Shown: positions 37,126 to 46,950 of the stretch, piece after piece
Position numbering within the stretch: the first letter of the stretch is position 1
How the letters are laid out: each line of letters starts with the position of its first letter
Assembly (NCBI GenBank): GCA_022563405.1
Contig: JADFNK010000005.1
Location: 1 to 64,000, forward strand
Direction: 5' to 3'
DNA from: Gemmatimonadota bacterium
GTDB lineage: Bacteria; Gemmatimonadota; Gemmatimonadetes; Longimicrobiales; Gaopeijiaceae
Length of the DNA: 64,000 nt
Translations under genes and position numbers: made by a program
The notes under the pieces: generated by a model
What the model was told of the DNA's origin: nothing
The model's database searches: none
Seen by the model: only the letters and a program-made list of their open reading frames with translations

Positions 37126-38271
37126 TCATGTACTCGGCTCTGTTTCACCAATAGCACGCAGAAATTCTTTCGGATCGGCGGAGCGCTTGAGTGCCTCCTC
37201 CTTCGTGATCATGCCCTGCAAAAAAAGTTGCTGGAACGAATCATTCATCGTCTGCATGCCGTGTTTCTTCCCGGCCTGCATGAGCGAATAGATCTGATGG
37301 ATCTTCTCGTCACGGATGACGGCTCGGATTGCCGGAGTGCAGATCATGATCTCCGAAGCAGCCACGCGGCCGCGCCCTTTCGCCTTCGGGAGCAACATCT
37401 GGGTGACCACTCCCTCGAGAACGAAAGCGAGCTGGGAGCGCACTTGTGATTGCTGGTGAGACGGGAAGGCGTCGATGATCCGGTTGATGGACTCCGCGGC
37501 GGAGTTGGTATGAAGCGTGGCGAGCACAAGGTGACCGGTCTCGGCGATCGTGAGCGCAGCGCTCATGGTTTCCAAATCCCGCATCTCACCGATCAGAATC
37601 GTGTCGGGGTCCTGCCGAAGCGCGTACTTGAGTGCCTTCTTGAAGCTCTGGGTATCGGCACCTACCTCACGCTGGTTCACCATGCACCTACGGTGCCTGT
37701 GGATGAACTCGATGGGGTCCTCGATCGTGATGATGTGCCCGCGACGTTCGCGGTTGATCTTGTCTATCAAAGCCGCCAATGTGGTCGACTTCCCTGCCCC
37801 GGTGGGGCCCGTTATGAGGACGAGCCCCCGCGGGCGATCCGCCAACGTGGCGAGAATGGGAGGCAGGCCGAGCTGTTCGACCGTGGTGATCTCGTACGGG
37901 ATCTGCCGGATGGCCATGGCCACACAGCCCCGCTGTTTGTATACGTTTCCCCGGAACCGAGACAGGTTCTGGACACCGAAAGAGAAGTCCAACTCATCCT
38001 CGGTCTCGTAGCGTTTCTTCTGGTTCTCCGTGAGGATGGAGTACGTGATCTGGAGCGTGTCCTTGGGCTTCAAGACGTAGTCGATCGAGGAGTCCATGAG
38101 TTCCCCGTCGATCCGGAGCTTCGCCCTCACACCCGCCGTGATGTGGAGGTCCGAGGCTCCCTTCTGAACCATCTCCTGAAGCAGAAGCCGGAGATTTATC
38201 TCAGGGGCAGCCTTCTGCTGCGCTGGTGCAGCGGGGCCGGTGGTGGGGGCCGTAGAGGTCGATTCGTTCAT
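37126..38271 (-). CDS. pilT: Type IV pilus retraction ATPase PilT
   Basis: GASDLHITAG, LITGPTGAGKSTTLAALIDKIN, IGEMRDLETMSAALTIAETGHLVLATLHTNSAAESINRIID. Confidence 0.96.
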   Translation of the reverse strand: MNESTSTAPTTGPAAPAQQKAAPEINLRLLLQEMVQKGASDLHITAGVRAKLRIDGELMDSSIDYVLKPKDTLQITYSILTENQKKRYETEDELDFSFGVQNLSRFRGNVYKQRGCVAMAIRQIPYEITTVEQLGLPPILATLADRPRGLVLITGPTGAGKSTTLAALIDKINRERRGHIITIEDPIEFIHRHRRCMVNQREVGADTQSFKKALKYALRQDPDTILIGEMRDLETMSAALTIAETGHLVLATLHTNSAAESINRIIDAFPSHQQSQVRSQLAFVLEGVVTQMLLPKAKGRGRVAASEIMICTPAIRAVIRDEKIHQIYSLMQAGKKHGMQTMNDSFQQLFLQGMITKEEALKRSADPKEFLRAIGETEPST

Positions 38272-38301
38272 TCGTTTCGCTTCAGGAGTAGGTGTTCATG
38301 G

Positions 38302-40017
38302 TCAATCATTGGTCGAGGTTTCCTTGATAACTTCTTCCAACGTCGTGGCGCCTCTTTCGACCTTCTTGAGGCCGTCCATTCGAAGAGTGAGCATGCCATT
38401 GTCCAGCGCCACTTCGCGAAGTTCGTCCGTGCCCGCACCCGACATGATCGCCTTCCGGATCTTGCTGTTGACGAGCAAGACTTCGTAGAGACCCTGACGC
38501 CCCTTGAATCCCGAGCCGTCGCACGCATCGCAGCCCTCTCCCTTGTAAAAGGTGTGGCTGCCGGCCCAGTCGAGCGGGATCTTCGCGGCGTTCAGAAACT
38601 CCTCGGTGTAGGTCGTTTCGGCCTTACACTCCGAACAGATTTTTCGTAGGAGCCTCTGGGCCGTGAGACAATTCAGGGCCGCGGCCAGATTGAAGGGCTC
38701 CAACCCCATGTCGACCATTCTCGTGATCGTCGAAGGCGTGTCGTTCGTGTGCAGCGTGGAGAGCACGAGGTGACCGGTGAGCGCCGCCTTGATGGCGATG
38801 CTGCCCGTTTCGAGGTCTCGAATCTCACCAACCATGATGATGTTCGGGTCCTGCCTCAGGAACGCCCTGAGCGCCGCCGCAAAGCCCATCCCGATCTCCT
38901 CGCGGACGAGGACCTGGTTGATTCCGTAGAGGTTGTACTCGACGGGGTCCTCGGCGGTCATGATGTTCACGCTCTCATCGTTGATCTGGGAGAGGGCGGA
39001 GTAGAGCGTGGTGGTCTTCCCGGATCCGGTCGGGCCCGTCACCAGGACCATGCCGTAGGGGTTCGCGATCGCATCCATGAACTCCTTCTCGGCCTGGGGC
39101 TCGAACCCGAACGAACTGAGATCGAAGGTGAGATTGCCCGCATCCAGGATACGCATCACGATCTTTTCGCCGAAAATCACCGGGAGCGTCGAGACGCGGA
39201 AGTCGACCACCTTACGTTTCATGCGGAGCTTGATGCGCCCGTCTTGGGGGACCCTGCGCTCCGCGATGTCCAAGTCGGCGAGAATCTTGATTCGAGACAC
39301 GAGTGCCGCCTTCATCTTCATCGGCGGCTTCATGACCTCGTAGAGCTTTCCGTCTAACCGATAGCGAACTCGGATATCTTTCTCATACGGTTCTATGTGT
39401 ATGTCGGAGACACCCTTCCTGACCGCGTCGGTGAGGAGGCCGTTGATGAACTTGACGACCGGCGCCGCGTCCACCATGGCCTCGAGAGCCGCGAGATTCT
39501 CGTCCTCTTCCTCCTCTTCGACGAACTCGAGGTCCTCTTCGAGAAAGTCACCGAGAAGATCTTCGACCTGCTCTTCCGAGACGCCGTAGTACTTCTCCAG
39601 GTGCTTCCTTAACGTGTATTCTCCGACGATTACCGGCTCGATATCGTAGCGAGTCTTGAACCGGAGGACGTCGATGGCTTCCATCTCGGACGGGTTGGCC
39701 ATCGCCACGGTCAACGTCCGACCCACCCTGCGGAGCGGGAGCACGAGGTGTTGGTACGCCATGTCCCCGTCGATGAGCTTATAGATCTTGGGATCGACCT
39801 CGACCTTCTCGAGGTCGACCGCCGGTAGCCGGTACTGCTTGGAGAGCATCCGGGTCAGCTCGTTCTCGCCCACGAATCCAAGCTTGACCAAAGAGTACCC
39901 TACACGTGTACCGCCTTCCTTGGCGTCTTGGAGCGCGTCCTTGAGTTGGTCGGCATCGATGAGGCCTTCTCGAACGAAAAGGTCACCGAGGCGAAGTTCT
40001 GCGACGTTCGTTGCCAT
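38302..40017 (-). CDS. pilB: Type IV pilus extension ATPase PilB
   Basis: MshEN-type N-terminus, VTGPTGSGKTTTLYSAL, GEIRDLETGSIAIKAALTGHLVLSTLHTNDTPSTITRM, Zn tetracysteine. Confidence 0.95.
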   Translation of the reverse strand: MATNVAELRLGDLFVREGLIDADQLKDALQDAKEGGTRVGYSLVKLGFVGENELTRMLSKQYRLPAVDLEKVEVDPKIYKLIDGDMAYQHLVLPLRRVGRTLTVAMANPSEMEAIDVLRFKTRYDIEPVIVGEYTLRKHLEKYYGVSEEQVEDLLGDFLEEDLEFVEEEEEDENLAALEAMVDAAPVVKFINGLLTDAVRKGVSDIHIEPYEKDIRVRYRLDGKLYEVMKPPMKMKAALVSRIKILADLDIAERRVPQDGRIKLRMKRKVVDFRVSTLPVIFGEKIVMRILDAGNLTFDLSSFGFEPQAEKEFMDAIANPYGMVLVTGPTGSGKTTTLYSALSQINDESVNIMTAEDPVEYNLYGINQVLVREEIGMGFAAALRAFLRQDPNIIMVGEIRDLETGSIAIKAALTGHLVLSTLHTNDTPSTITRMVDMGLEPFNLAAALNCLTAQRLLRKICSECKAETTYTEEFLNAAKIPLDWAGSHTFYKGEGCDACDGSGFKGRQGLYEVLLVNSKIRKAIMSGAGTDELREVALDNGMLTLRMDGLKKVERGATTLEEVIKETSTND

Positions 40018-40115
40018 CGCTGGAGGCCTCCGCAGGGCGGAATCAGTTGGAAACGCTTGTATCCCTAACGCCAAAGTTAGAATCGGGTGCCCCCGGCGGG
40101 CAAGAAAAAAAACAC

Positions 40116-40811
40116 TCAACCCCCTATGATGACGAAGGGCCTCAACCGCTCGATCGTGGCCGATCCAATTCCTCGGACTGATCGCAGCTCCTCCAGCCCC
40201 CGGAATCTCCCCACCTTCTCTCGCAAAGTCAGGATGCGCCCAGCCATGACCGGGCCGATCCCGGGAAGTCGCTCCAATTCTTCGCGGCTCGCCCGATTGA
40301 GATCGAGACGAGCTGGCCTACCAGCCGTCGGATCTGTGCCCTGACGGGGCAGACCGGACGGAAGGGGCAGACGCCGTGGACTGGCGGAACCACCGAACCG
40401 AGGCTGGGCCGGCCATTCGAGGTGGGGTGTGATTCTGGCGAGTATGGCCGGCCCCACACCCGGCACCGATAGCAGATCGCTTGGTTCGGCAAACGGCCCG
40501 CGGTCCTGCCTCATTTGAACGATTCTGCCTGCTATGGCCGGACCCACTCCGGGCAGGCGATCCAGATCCTCTTCGCCGGCGGTGTTCGGGTCGATGCGTT
40601 CATCGCTCCCCAGCGGGAGGGCCCGCCGCTGAGCCTCGTCGCGGCTTTCCCTGCTCTCATCCAGGAGCACGGCCAACCCGGACGAGTCCGCGACTTCGGC
40701 GCCTTGGGTCGTCACCGGGCTCCGGACACTTTCTGCCGCAGTCCGAAGGAGGGCCAGGGCCAGGACCAAAAGAGCGGCGTGTTTGAGAGCGCGGGTTTCG
40801 GAGGAAGTCAT
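40116..40811 (-). CDS. Helix-hairpin-helix (ComEA-like) protein with two HhH units
   Basis: DPNTAGEEDLDRLPGVGPAIAGRIVQMR and DLNRASREELERLPGIGPVMAGRILTLR. Confidence 0.85.
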   Translation of the reverse strand: MTSSETRALKHAALLVLALALLRTAAESVRSPVTTQGAEVADSSGLAVLLDESRESRDEAQRRALPLGSDERIDPNTAGEEDLDRLPGVGPAIAGRIVQMRQDRGPFAEPSDLLSVPGVGPAILARITPHLEWPAQPRFGGSASPRRLPLPSGLPRQGTDPTAGRPARLDLNRASREELERLPGIGPVMAGRILTLREKVGRFRGLEELRSVRGIGSATIERLRPFVIIGG

Positions 40812-40848
40812 GCGCCACGGTGCGCCCGACGACCGGGCGTAGCCATGG

Positions 40849-43800
40849 TTATCTGAGCAGTCCCTCGTCCGCTATGACAAATCGACCAAAAATGCCGAAC
40901 TGAAATTGGGAGGACCCCGACTGGAGCCCGACGAAGGACTGCCGATCCGTGTACGAAAGCTGGAGCCGAACATCGGTACGGGATATGGCGGTCTCCACCC
41001 GAAGCACCAGGCTTCGAATCAACTCGTCCAGGAACGGCACACATTCCGCTTGGCTCGCAGTGGCACGACAGTTTCGATTCGACGCGTACTGCAAGAGCGC
41101 GGACATCGTGATCGGACGGGTCAGACGGGCGGCCCAACGGGTGGGGGGCCGCATCGAGGCCGTGAGTGAAAAGGTATGATTGTTCCTCCTTCTCTCGGTC
41201 CCCCCGGTGGGGTCACTTCCCTCACCACTCGTGAACGATCCCCGATAACTGGTCGACAAGCCGCCGCCCCACACGAGGGCGATTTCCACCGGGATCCGGT
41301 CGTCCTGCTGAATCTTCTCCTGCAGCCCAAACCCACCGAAGACAGCTTTCTGCTTGATGCGCTGAAATCCTGCGGATAAGCTAACCCGGGTGATCACCCC
41401 TTGGTCCGGGAGAGGCAAATTTACGAGCGAAAGGTTGAGGTCTGGCCAGGTCTTCCGCCGAAGCGTCCGGTCACTGCGGGTGTCCAAGGTCTTCGTCGTC
41501 GCCAGACGGTAGTTCACCCGCACTCGTAAATCCGCAGGCAGGCGCACCCCGGATCCCAGGGTCCAGCCAACCCGGTCCGTAAACGTCGTGGCCGTGTCCG
41601 CTTCTAGCAGAGCATATCCCTCCCGACCAGCGAAGCCGTAGCGGTAGGAAAACGACGGATCTATCGGAGCGCGGTCGAATCTCGACGTCACTCCAGCTTG
41701 GTAGGTGACCGTGACCGGGTCCATTGCATCCGCCACCACCCCTACCCCTCGGCTGAGCGCCGATCCCCCCGCGGCCCCGCCGGATGCCCCAAAGATAGTG
41801 GCTGGAATGACGGTGACCTGACCCGTGAAATCACGGCCCCCGTTAACGTTGCGCGCCAGCGCCAGAACCGTGTCTCCGACGGCGTCCAGGGAGCGGTCCA
41901 CAAAGGTGGCGGTCCTATGACTGGAGTAGAACGTCTGCAAGCCGAGACCCGTGCGAATCCAATCGCCGAACCGTGGATCGAAGTTCATCCGGGTGCGCAC
42001 GACCTGGTCGGTCTCCCACCCCAGGTCGAGTCCCAACAGCGAAAACGTCTCGTCGAACAACAAGCCCTGAACCACCGGATCCGCGACCGTCTTTTCGGGA
42101 TCGAGAAGGTCCCTGCCCGTCACTACATCTGCCTGAGCGGAAAACGTCTCGAACGGCCGGAAAACGATCTCGAAGGCACTCTCGAGCGATTCCCGGGGCG
42201 ACCGTGTGGGCGCCACCAGCGAATCGCTGTCCTGCTGGAGAATCTGGTCGAACCGTAGAATTTTTTGGCGACTGCCAGCATAAGTGACGCCGAAGGAGAA
42301 CCGTTCCGGACTCCACCGGAAACGGCTGTTGACGACCTCGTCCTCCAATGCCCCTGGGAGTAACCAGCGCAACACCGGCTTCAGGAACCCAGGGACGATC
42401 CCAAAATCACGCCGCCCCACGGCCCGGCCGTATCCCAGGTGCCCGTCGATGCCCCTCGCCGACCCGTCCGAGGTAATCGTCGTCGAGCTGGACGTGAAGT
42501 AACCGGCCCGGGCTTCCAGGCCGTCGAGTAACAAACCGACCACGGGGTTCGCTGCCGGCGTACGCTTCCGGAACGCCACCTCGACACGCGTTCTGCGTGA
42601 CTCCGGCTCCCTCAAGTTCTCAACCTTGTCCACCCGAACGTCACTCCCGCTGAGGAACCGGGGGTCCTGATTGATCCTGACGTGGGTCACCGTGACGGGA
42701 ATCTCGACCCCCCAGTCCGCAGGAGCCATTCGGTCGAGATTGAAGGTCGACAGAAAGCGGATGTCCTGGTCCCCCTGAAACGTCGGATTCTCCGTCAACT
42801 GTCTGAAGAGCGAGCCACGGTTGCTGACTGCCAGATGGGTCGTCCAGACGTCGGAGGCCTCGATATCGAGGGCGAAGTATGAGGCCATCCCCGCATCTCG
42901 GAGCGGGGAAGAAAGCCTCATTTCGTTGATCCACACTTCTCCCGTTGTCGGGAAGTCCCCCTGGTTCCAAACCCCCATCGACAATTCGCGGACGGCCGCG
43001 AGGTTCGGGGCTCGCGCACGGTCCTTGAGTACGATCGCATAAGTCGAATCCCGTGCCCAAAGTACGAGCGGCGGGTCGCTGGGCCCGCGCGGCTCCAAGA
43101 TGAGGCTCACCTCCGCTTCCCGTCGAAGGTCGATCCACTCCTCGAAATCGATGACGATCTCCGGGAGCCAATCATTAGGCATGATCCTCGCCGGATCCGG
43201 TGCCGGTTGAAGCCGGGTTCGATACAAGTAGAAGTTCTCGGCGTCCTCTCCGACTTTCACGAAGAAGGACACGGGTACGGTGGCCCCCCAGTCGCCATTA
43301 CGTGCGACCGCCCAGAGCTTGAGTTGTCGATACGGCAGAAAATCCCTCGGACGTTGTGGAAACCGGTCAAAAACTTCCGCCCGGGATCCGGGCTGCACAT
43401 TCCCATACTCCAGCTTGAGGCCCTTTTCGTTGAACTCCGTGCCCAGCCCACCGAAGGCGGCCGACTGATCGTTGAGCTCCTCGATCACGCCGGGGGGCGC
43501 CTGATACGCGTCTCCGTCGGTGACGGCGCTCACGGGGCCCACCTCGGCACGCCCAAGCATGCTCGCAGTATCACCCACGATGCCGTCCAGGACGCCCGAC
43601 TCCGTGCGTTTCACCCAACGGGCTCCGACCAAACGCATCCGGAACAGCGTGACACTCTGGGCAACCCGGCCCGCGACCGTCATGCGAATGTGCTTCACTG
43701 CTCGAAAGTCGGCCTCCGAAAAGGGGCCGGGCACCTCGATGGCTCCAGCCCCACGAATCGGGATACGATAGAGTTGGAACTCGGTCCCCGTCTCCGCCTG

Positions 43801-46800
43801 GGTGCGTACCAGAAACGGGGATGAGCCGTCGAGCCGAACCACGAACCGCAAGTGTCGTTCGAGGTTGTCCAGGTTCCCGTCCCCGTCCAGATCTTCGGTG
43901 TCCTGAATGCCATCGCCGCGCGTGCAGTTCGCCCTCGGGTCACCGAGGTTGTAGACCCTCCTGGGCTTCCCCTGACACGTCTCTCCCCACACGCCCCTCT
44001 GATCGGCCTCGTCACTCCAGACTTCCCCGAGGCGCGGGTCCGCCTCGTGGTCGAGACGCCCCAGCCCCCACGGGGCACCGTTCTCCTTCACCCCCGTGGT
44101 TCGGCCCTGGTCATCGATGAACATCGCGTCCTCGCCGACTACACCCAGGTCGATCACGAGGGTGAGGGAGTCGCCGTCCGCCACATAGAACTCCAGCGAC
44201 TCCGTTTTGGTGAGGTCCATGCCGGTGGCACTCAAGCTGGTCGTTATAGATCGCCAGGACGGCTCCGCCGGACTGCTGGCACTCGGGGTGAACGTCAGTA
44301 CCATCCCCGACTCACGAGCCTGACGCCCGACCACATTGATCTGGCGATCGACATCAACTTCCGGGAGAAAGCCGATGAACACACCTGTGCTGTCCTGTCC
44401 GGGCCCTTGGACCACCCAGGTATGCTGCCAAACGAGGCGCCCCGCTGCGGATTCGTTTACCGGAAGCGGCAGGACGGTTTCCGCTCCGTCCCAGAAGGCC
44501 GGGGCGCTACCCAGGAACCAATCGGGCGAGTCGAGGGAGATAGACCGCTCATTGGACGCATCGAAGTCATCCAGAAACACATCGGCGCGAACATTCGGAT
44601 TGGGGAAAGAGAGGGCGACTTCCCCCTCCAGGCCGACCCTGGAAGGCCCCCCCACCCGAAGAGCTGGAATCTTCTCCAACAACCGGTCGAGGCCACTCGC
44701 GGGAAAGTCGAAATCCATGCTGAGTCCGCTCAGCGTGATCGCGGCAGCTTCGTTTCCCAACTGTGGCCGATTGACCAACGCCTGCTCACTCTGGCGTAGA
44801 GCCAGGATATTGAACTCCCCGTAGCGACCGGCCTGGACGGCGCCGTTGAAGCCGAAAACGGAGGTGGGGGTGACCTGAAAGATCGACTTCTGCTCCCACG
44901 AGACTCGTACAACGGGTTCGGATGCCGTGGCGAAAAGCGCCTCCGGCTGAGTCAGCGTGATCTGTCCGATCGCATAGTCGATCGTATAGTCGAGGTCACG
45001 GACCAGAAGGCGATCTCCAAGAAACACCCGCTCCGACTCGCCGCGGACACCCAGCGCACCCAGCGAGAAGGAGGAGATGACACCTCGGCTTCGTAGTTCG
45101 AAGGGGATGTTCAGGCGATAGAGCCCACCGCTCTCTCGCAGAAAAGGGTCCTCGGCTTCGTAGATCGTGGGGTTCCCATCGGACCCGAGAATCTGCTTCG
45201 TCTCGTCCGCCGTCAGGCCTAACACCGGTACAGGGGGCGGAGTCTGGAACGGGCGTAGCGTGGGAAAGAAGATAAAAACGCCGGGGACCACCGGCTGCTC
45301 CTCGATAAACTCACCGGTCCACCGGTAGAGTGCTCCCGCGTCGAGGACGTCGACGGGGGACTCTTCATCCAGCCCGAAGAGCCGCAGGAAGGTCAGGTCC
45401 CTCCCGGCGCCGTCCCGCGTGAAGGTACGACCCGCGCTGAGCTCGCCCAAAGAGATGGACAACCCTACCGAGGACGGCTCCACGTCGACCGACGAGGAGA
45501 CGCGGTACACCTGATGCATCTCCTGATCCCAAGTGGGCAGACCCGGTCTGTGGTTGGCCCTGGATGCCTGCAGCAACCGGAGCGAAGGGCTCCCGCCGGC
45601 GTTGTAGACTTGTTCGGGATTGTACGTCCCAATCGTGTCGCCCGTCGCCGAAATGTAGGTGATTGCGAGCATCTCGTCGCGACCGAGAGGCCGCCTCAGG
45701 GCCACCCACAGCCCGCTCGAATGAATCGAATAGTCGACGCCAGGTTGAAGGAAGCGGAACCACCCAGACTCCTGCACGGTAATTCCGTCCCGGCTGGCGA
45801 ACCCGTCCGCCTGGATGAGCCCGTCCACCTGCTGCCTCGTCACGGGGTCCGTCTCGAATCGATAGATCTGCACCGGGTCCACCCCGGGCGCCACGTCCAG
45901 AGGGACCGAAGACGGATTCAAGCCCAGGACATCGATGTGCGGGCTGCCGGCGATTTCCGCAGGATCGACGAGAAAGAAGAATTGCCCTCTCACGTAGTCC
46001 GCATCGTCGAGAACGAGCGTGTCGAGCTGCACGAAATTTTCCTGGCCGGGGCCACCGCTCAAACGGAATTCTCGACTCGACACATCTCCCGTTTGTTGGG
46101 CCCAGACACCTCTGAAATCAAGCGGACCCACCTGCCCGGTCACCAGAAGACCGAAGTTACCGGCGGGAACACCCTGAGTCAGAAAGCGCGACCTGGGAAG
46201 AGCGAAGGTGACGTCCCCCAACTCCAACGTCTTCAGGATCGCGTCAGCGCCGCCCTGGTAGAAAATATTGACGTTGTTGGCGGCCGAAAACTCGCGCGCC
46301 TGATCGAAGTCCACATTCAGCGTGATGCGGTCGGCCACGGTGCCCGCCGCCCGAACGGCAAACTGAATGTCGGGACTGATCCGAGGGAGCAGGCCCGTTT
46401 CGCAGGAATCCTGCACGCGTATATCGCAAGGGCGGAACCGGGTCCAATCGCCGCCCAATTCGGCCTGACCCACGATCTCGAAGTCCAGGTCGGCGAGCTC
46501 GCTCACCGAGCCGCCGGCTGCCGGCACGCGACCAGGGGGGTCGCGGCCCCGAAAGAAAGGCCCGAAAAGGTCCGCCTGCCTCAGGGCCAGCCGACGCCGG
46601 AGCAGCGTCGGTCCCCGAGCCACCATCCAACGAGATATGTTCGGCGTGGGCCCATCGGTGACGATCGTGGGTGCGTAGAAATCGATCGGCACGAGGAGCG
46701 GAACCGACTTCAGGCCAATGCGGCCGACCGTATACCCTCCCTGCCCTGACCGACCCGGAAAGGGCGAAAGAAACTCGGGAAGCTCGAACTCGGGTGGTTG

Positions 46801-46896
46801 AAGACGCACCGTGTCCGGCAGCGCGACTGATACTTGCCCAAGTGCTGCCCGGGGTGCAACCATTGTGAGGACCAGAATGGCCAGTGTCAGAGCCAT
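40849..46896 (-). CDS. SprA-like giant outer-membrane protein (T9SS translocon-like)
   Basis: 2015 aa, signal peptide; RITLNVDFDQAREFSAANNVNIFYQGGADAILKTLELGDVTFALPRSRFLTQGVPAGNFGLLVTGQVGPLDFRGVWAQQ; VFLDDFDASNERSISLDSPDWFLGSAP; C-terminal amphipathic beta strands. Confidence 0.75.
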   Translation of the reverse strand: MALTLAILVLTMVAPRAALGQVSVALPDTVRLQPPEFELPEFLSPFPGRSGQGGYTVGRIGLKSVPLLVPIDFYAPTIVTDGPTPNISRWMVARGPTLLRRRLALRQADLFGPFFRGRDPPGRVPAAGGSVSELADLDFEIVGQAELGGDWTRFRPCDIRVQDSCETGLLPRISPDIQFAVRAAGTVADRITLNVDFDQAREFSAANNVNIFYQGGADAILKTLELGDVTFALPRSRFLTQGVPAGNFGLLVTGQVGPLDFRGVWAQQTGDVSSREFRLSGGPGQENFVQLDTLVLDDADYVRGQFFFLVDPAEIAGSPHIDVLGLNPSSVPLDVAPGVDPVQIYRFETDPVTRQQVDGLIQADGFASRDGITVQESGWFRFLQPGVDYSIHSSGLWVALRRPLGRDEMLAITYISATGDTIGTYNPEQVYNAGGSPSLRLLQASRANHRPGLPTWDQEMHQVYRVSSSVDVEPSSVGLSISLGELSAGRTFTRDGAGRDLTFLRLFGLDEESPVDVLDAGALYRWTGEFIEEQPVVPGVFIFFPTLRPFQTPPPVPVLGLTADETKQILGSDGNPTIYEAEDPFLRESGGLYRLNIPFELRSRGVISSFSLGALGVRGESERVFLGDRLLVRDLDYTIDYAIGQITLTQPEALFATASEPVVRVSWEQKSIFQVTPTSVFGFNGAVQAGRYGEFNILALRQSEQALVNRPQLGNEAAAITLSGLSMDFDFPASGLDRLLEKIPALRVGGPSRVGLEGEVALSFPNPNVRADVFLDDFDASNERSISLDSPDWFLGSAPAFWDGAETVLPLPVNESAAGRLVWQHTWVVQGPGQDSTGVFIGFLPEVDVDRQINVVGRQARESGMVLTFTPSASSPAEPSWRSITTSLSATGMDLTKTESLEFYVADGDSLTLVIDLGVVGEDAMFIDDQGRTTGVKENGAPWGLGRLDHEADPRLGEVWSDEADQRGVWGETCQGKPRRVYNLGDPRANCTRGDGIQDTEDLDGDGNLDNLERHLRFVVRLDGSSPFLVRTQAETGTEFQLYRIPIRGAGAIEVPGPFSEADFRAVKHIRMTVAGRVAQSVTLFRMRLVGARWVKRTESGVLDGIVGDTASMLGRAEVGPVSAVTDGDAYQAPPGVIEELNDQSAAFGGLGTEFNEKGLKLEYGNVQPGSRAEVFDRFPQRPRDFLPYRQLKLWAVARNGDWGATVPVSFFVKVGEDAENFYLYRTRLQPAPDPARIMPNDWLPEIVIDFEEWIDLRREAEVSLILEPRGPSDPPLVLWARDSTYAIVLKDRARAPNLAAVRELSMGVWNQGDFPTTGEVWINEMRLSSPLRDAGMASYFALDIEASDVWTTHLAVSNRGSLFRQLTENPTFQGDQDIRFLSTFNLDRMAPADWGVEIPVTVTHVRINQDPRFLSGSDVRVDKVENLREPESRRTRVEVAFRKRTPAANPVVGLLLDGLEARAGYFTSSSTTITSDGSARGIDGHLGYGRAVGRRDFGIVPGFLKPVLRWLLPGALEDEVVNSRFRWSPERFSFGVTYAGSRQKILRFDQILQQDSDSLVAPTRSPRESLESAFEIVFRPFETFSAQADVVTGRDLLDPEKTVADPVVQGLLFDETFSLLGLDLGWETDQVVRTRMNFDPRFGDWIRTGLGLQTFYSSHRTATFVDRSLDAVGDTVLALARNVNGGRDFTGQVTVIPATIFGASGGAAGGSALSRGVGVVADAMDPVTVTYQAGVTSRFDRAPIDPSFSYRYGFAGREGYALLEADTATTFTDRVGWTLGSGVRLPADLRVRVNYRLATTKTLDTRSDRTLRRKTWPDLNLSLVNLPLPDQGVITRVSLSAGFQRIKQKAVFGGFGLQEKIQQDDRIPVEIALVWGGGLSTSYRGSFTSGEGSDPTGGTERRRNNHTFSLTASMRPPTRWAARLTRPITMSALLQYASNRNCRATASQAECVPFLDELIRSLVLRVETAISRTDVRLQLSYTDRQSFVGLQSGSSQFQFGIFGRFVIADEGLLR

Positions 46897-46950
46897 GAAT
46901 CGACTACTTCGCTGGGATCGGATCTCGGCGTGCGGTGTAGGGGTGTCGCT

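Noticed and set aside
40085-40120. T-rich run (minus strand TTTTTTTT) between the HhH gene and pilB as a terminator
   Set aside because: No stable GC stem immediately upstream of the T-run could be identified.
45514-46749. 411-aa plus-strand ORF inside the SprA-like gene (also 4446-5510, 5661-6815, 20926-21957 and similar)
   Set aside because: Antisense shadow ORFs of well-supported genes; no recognisable motifs.
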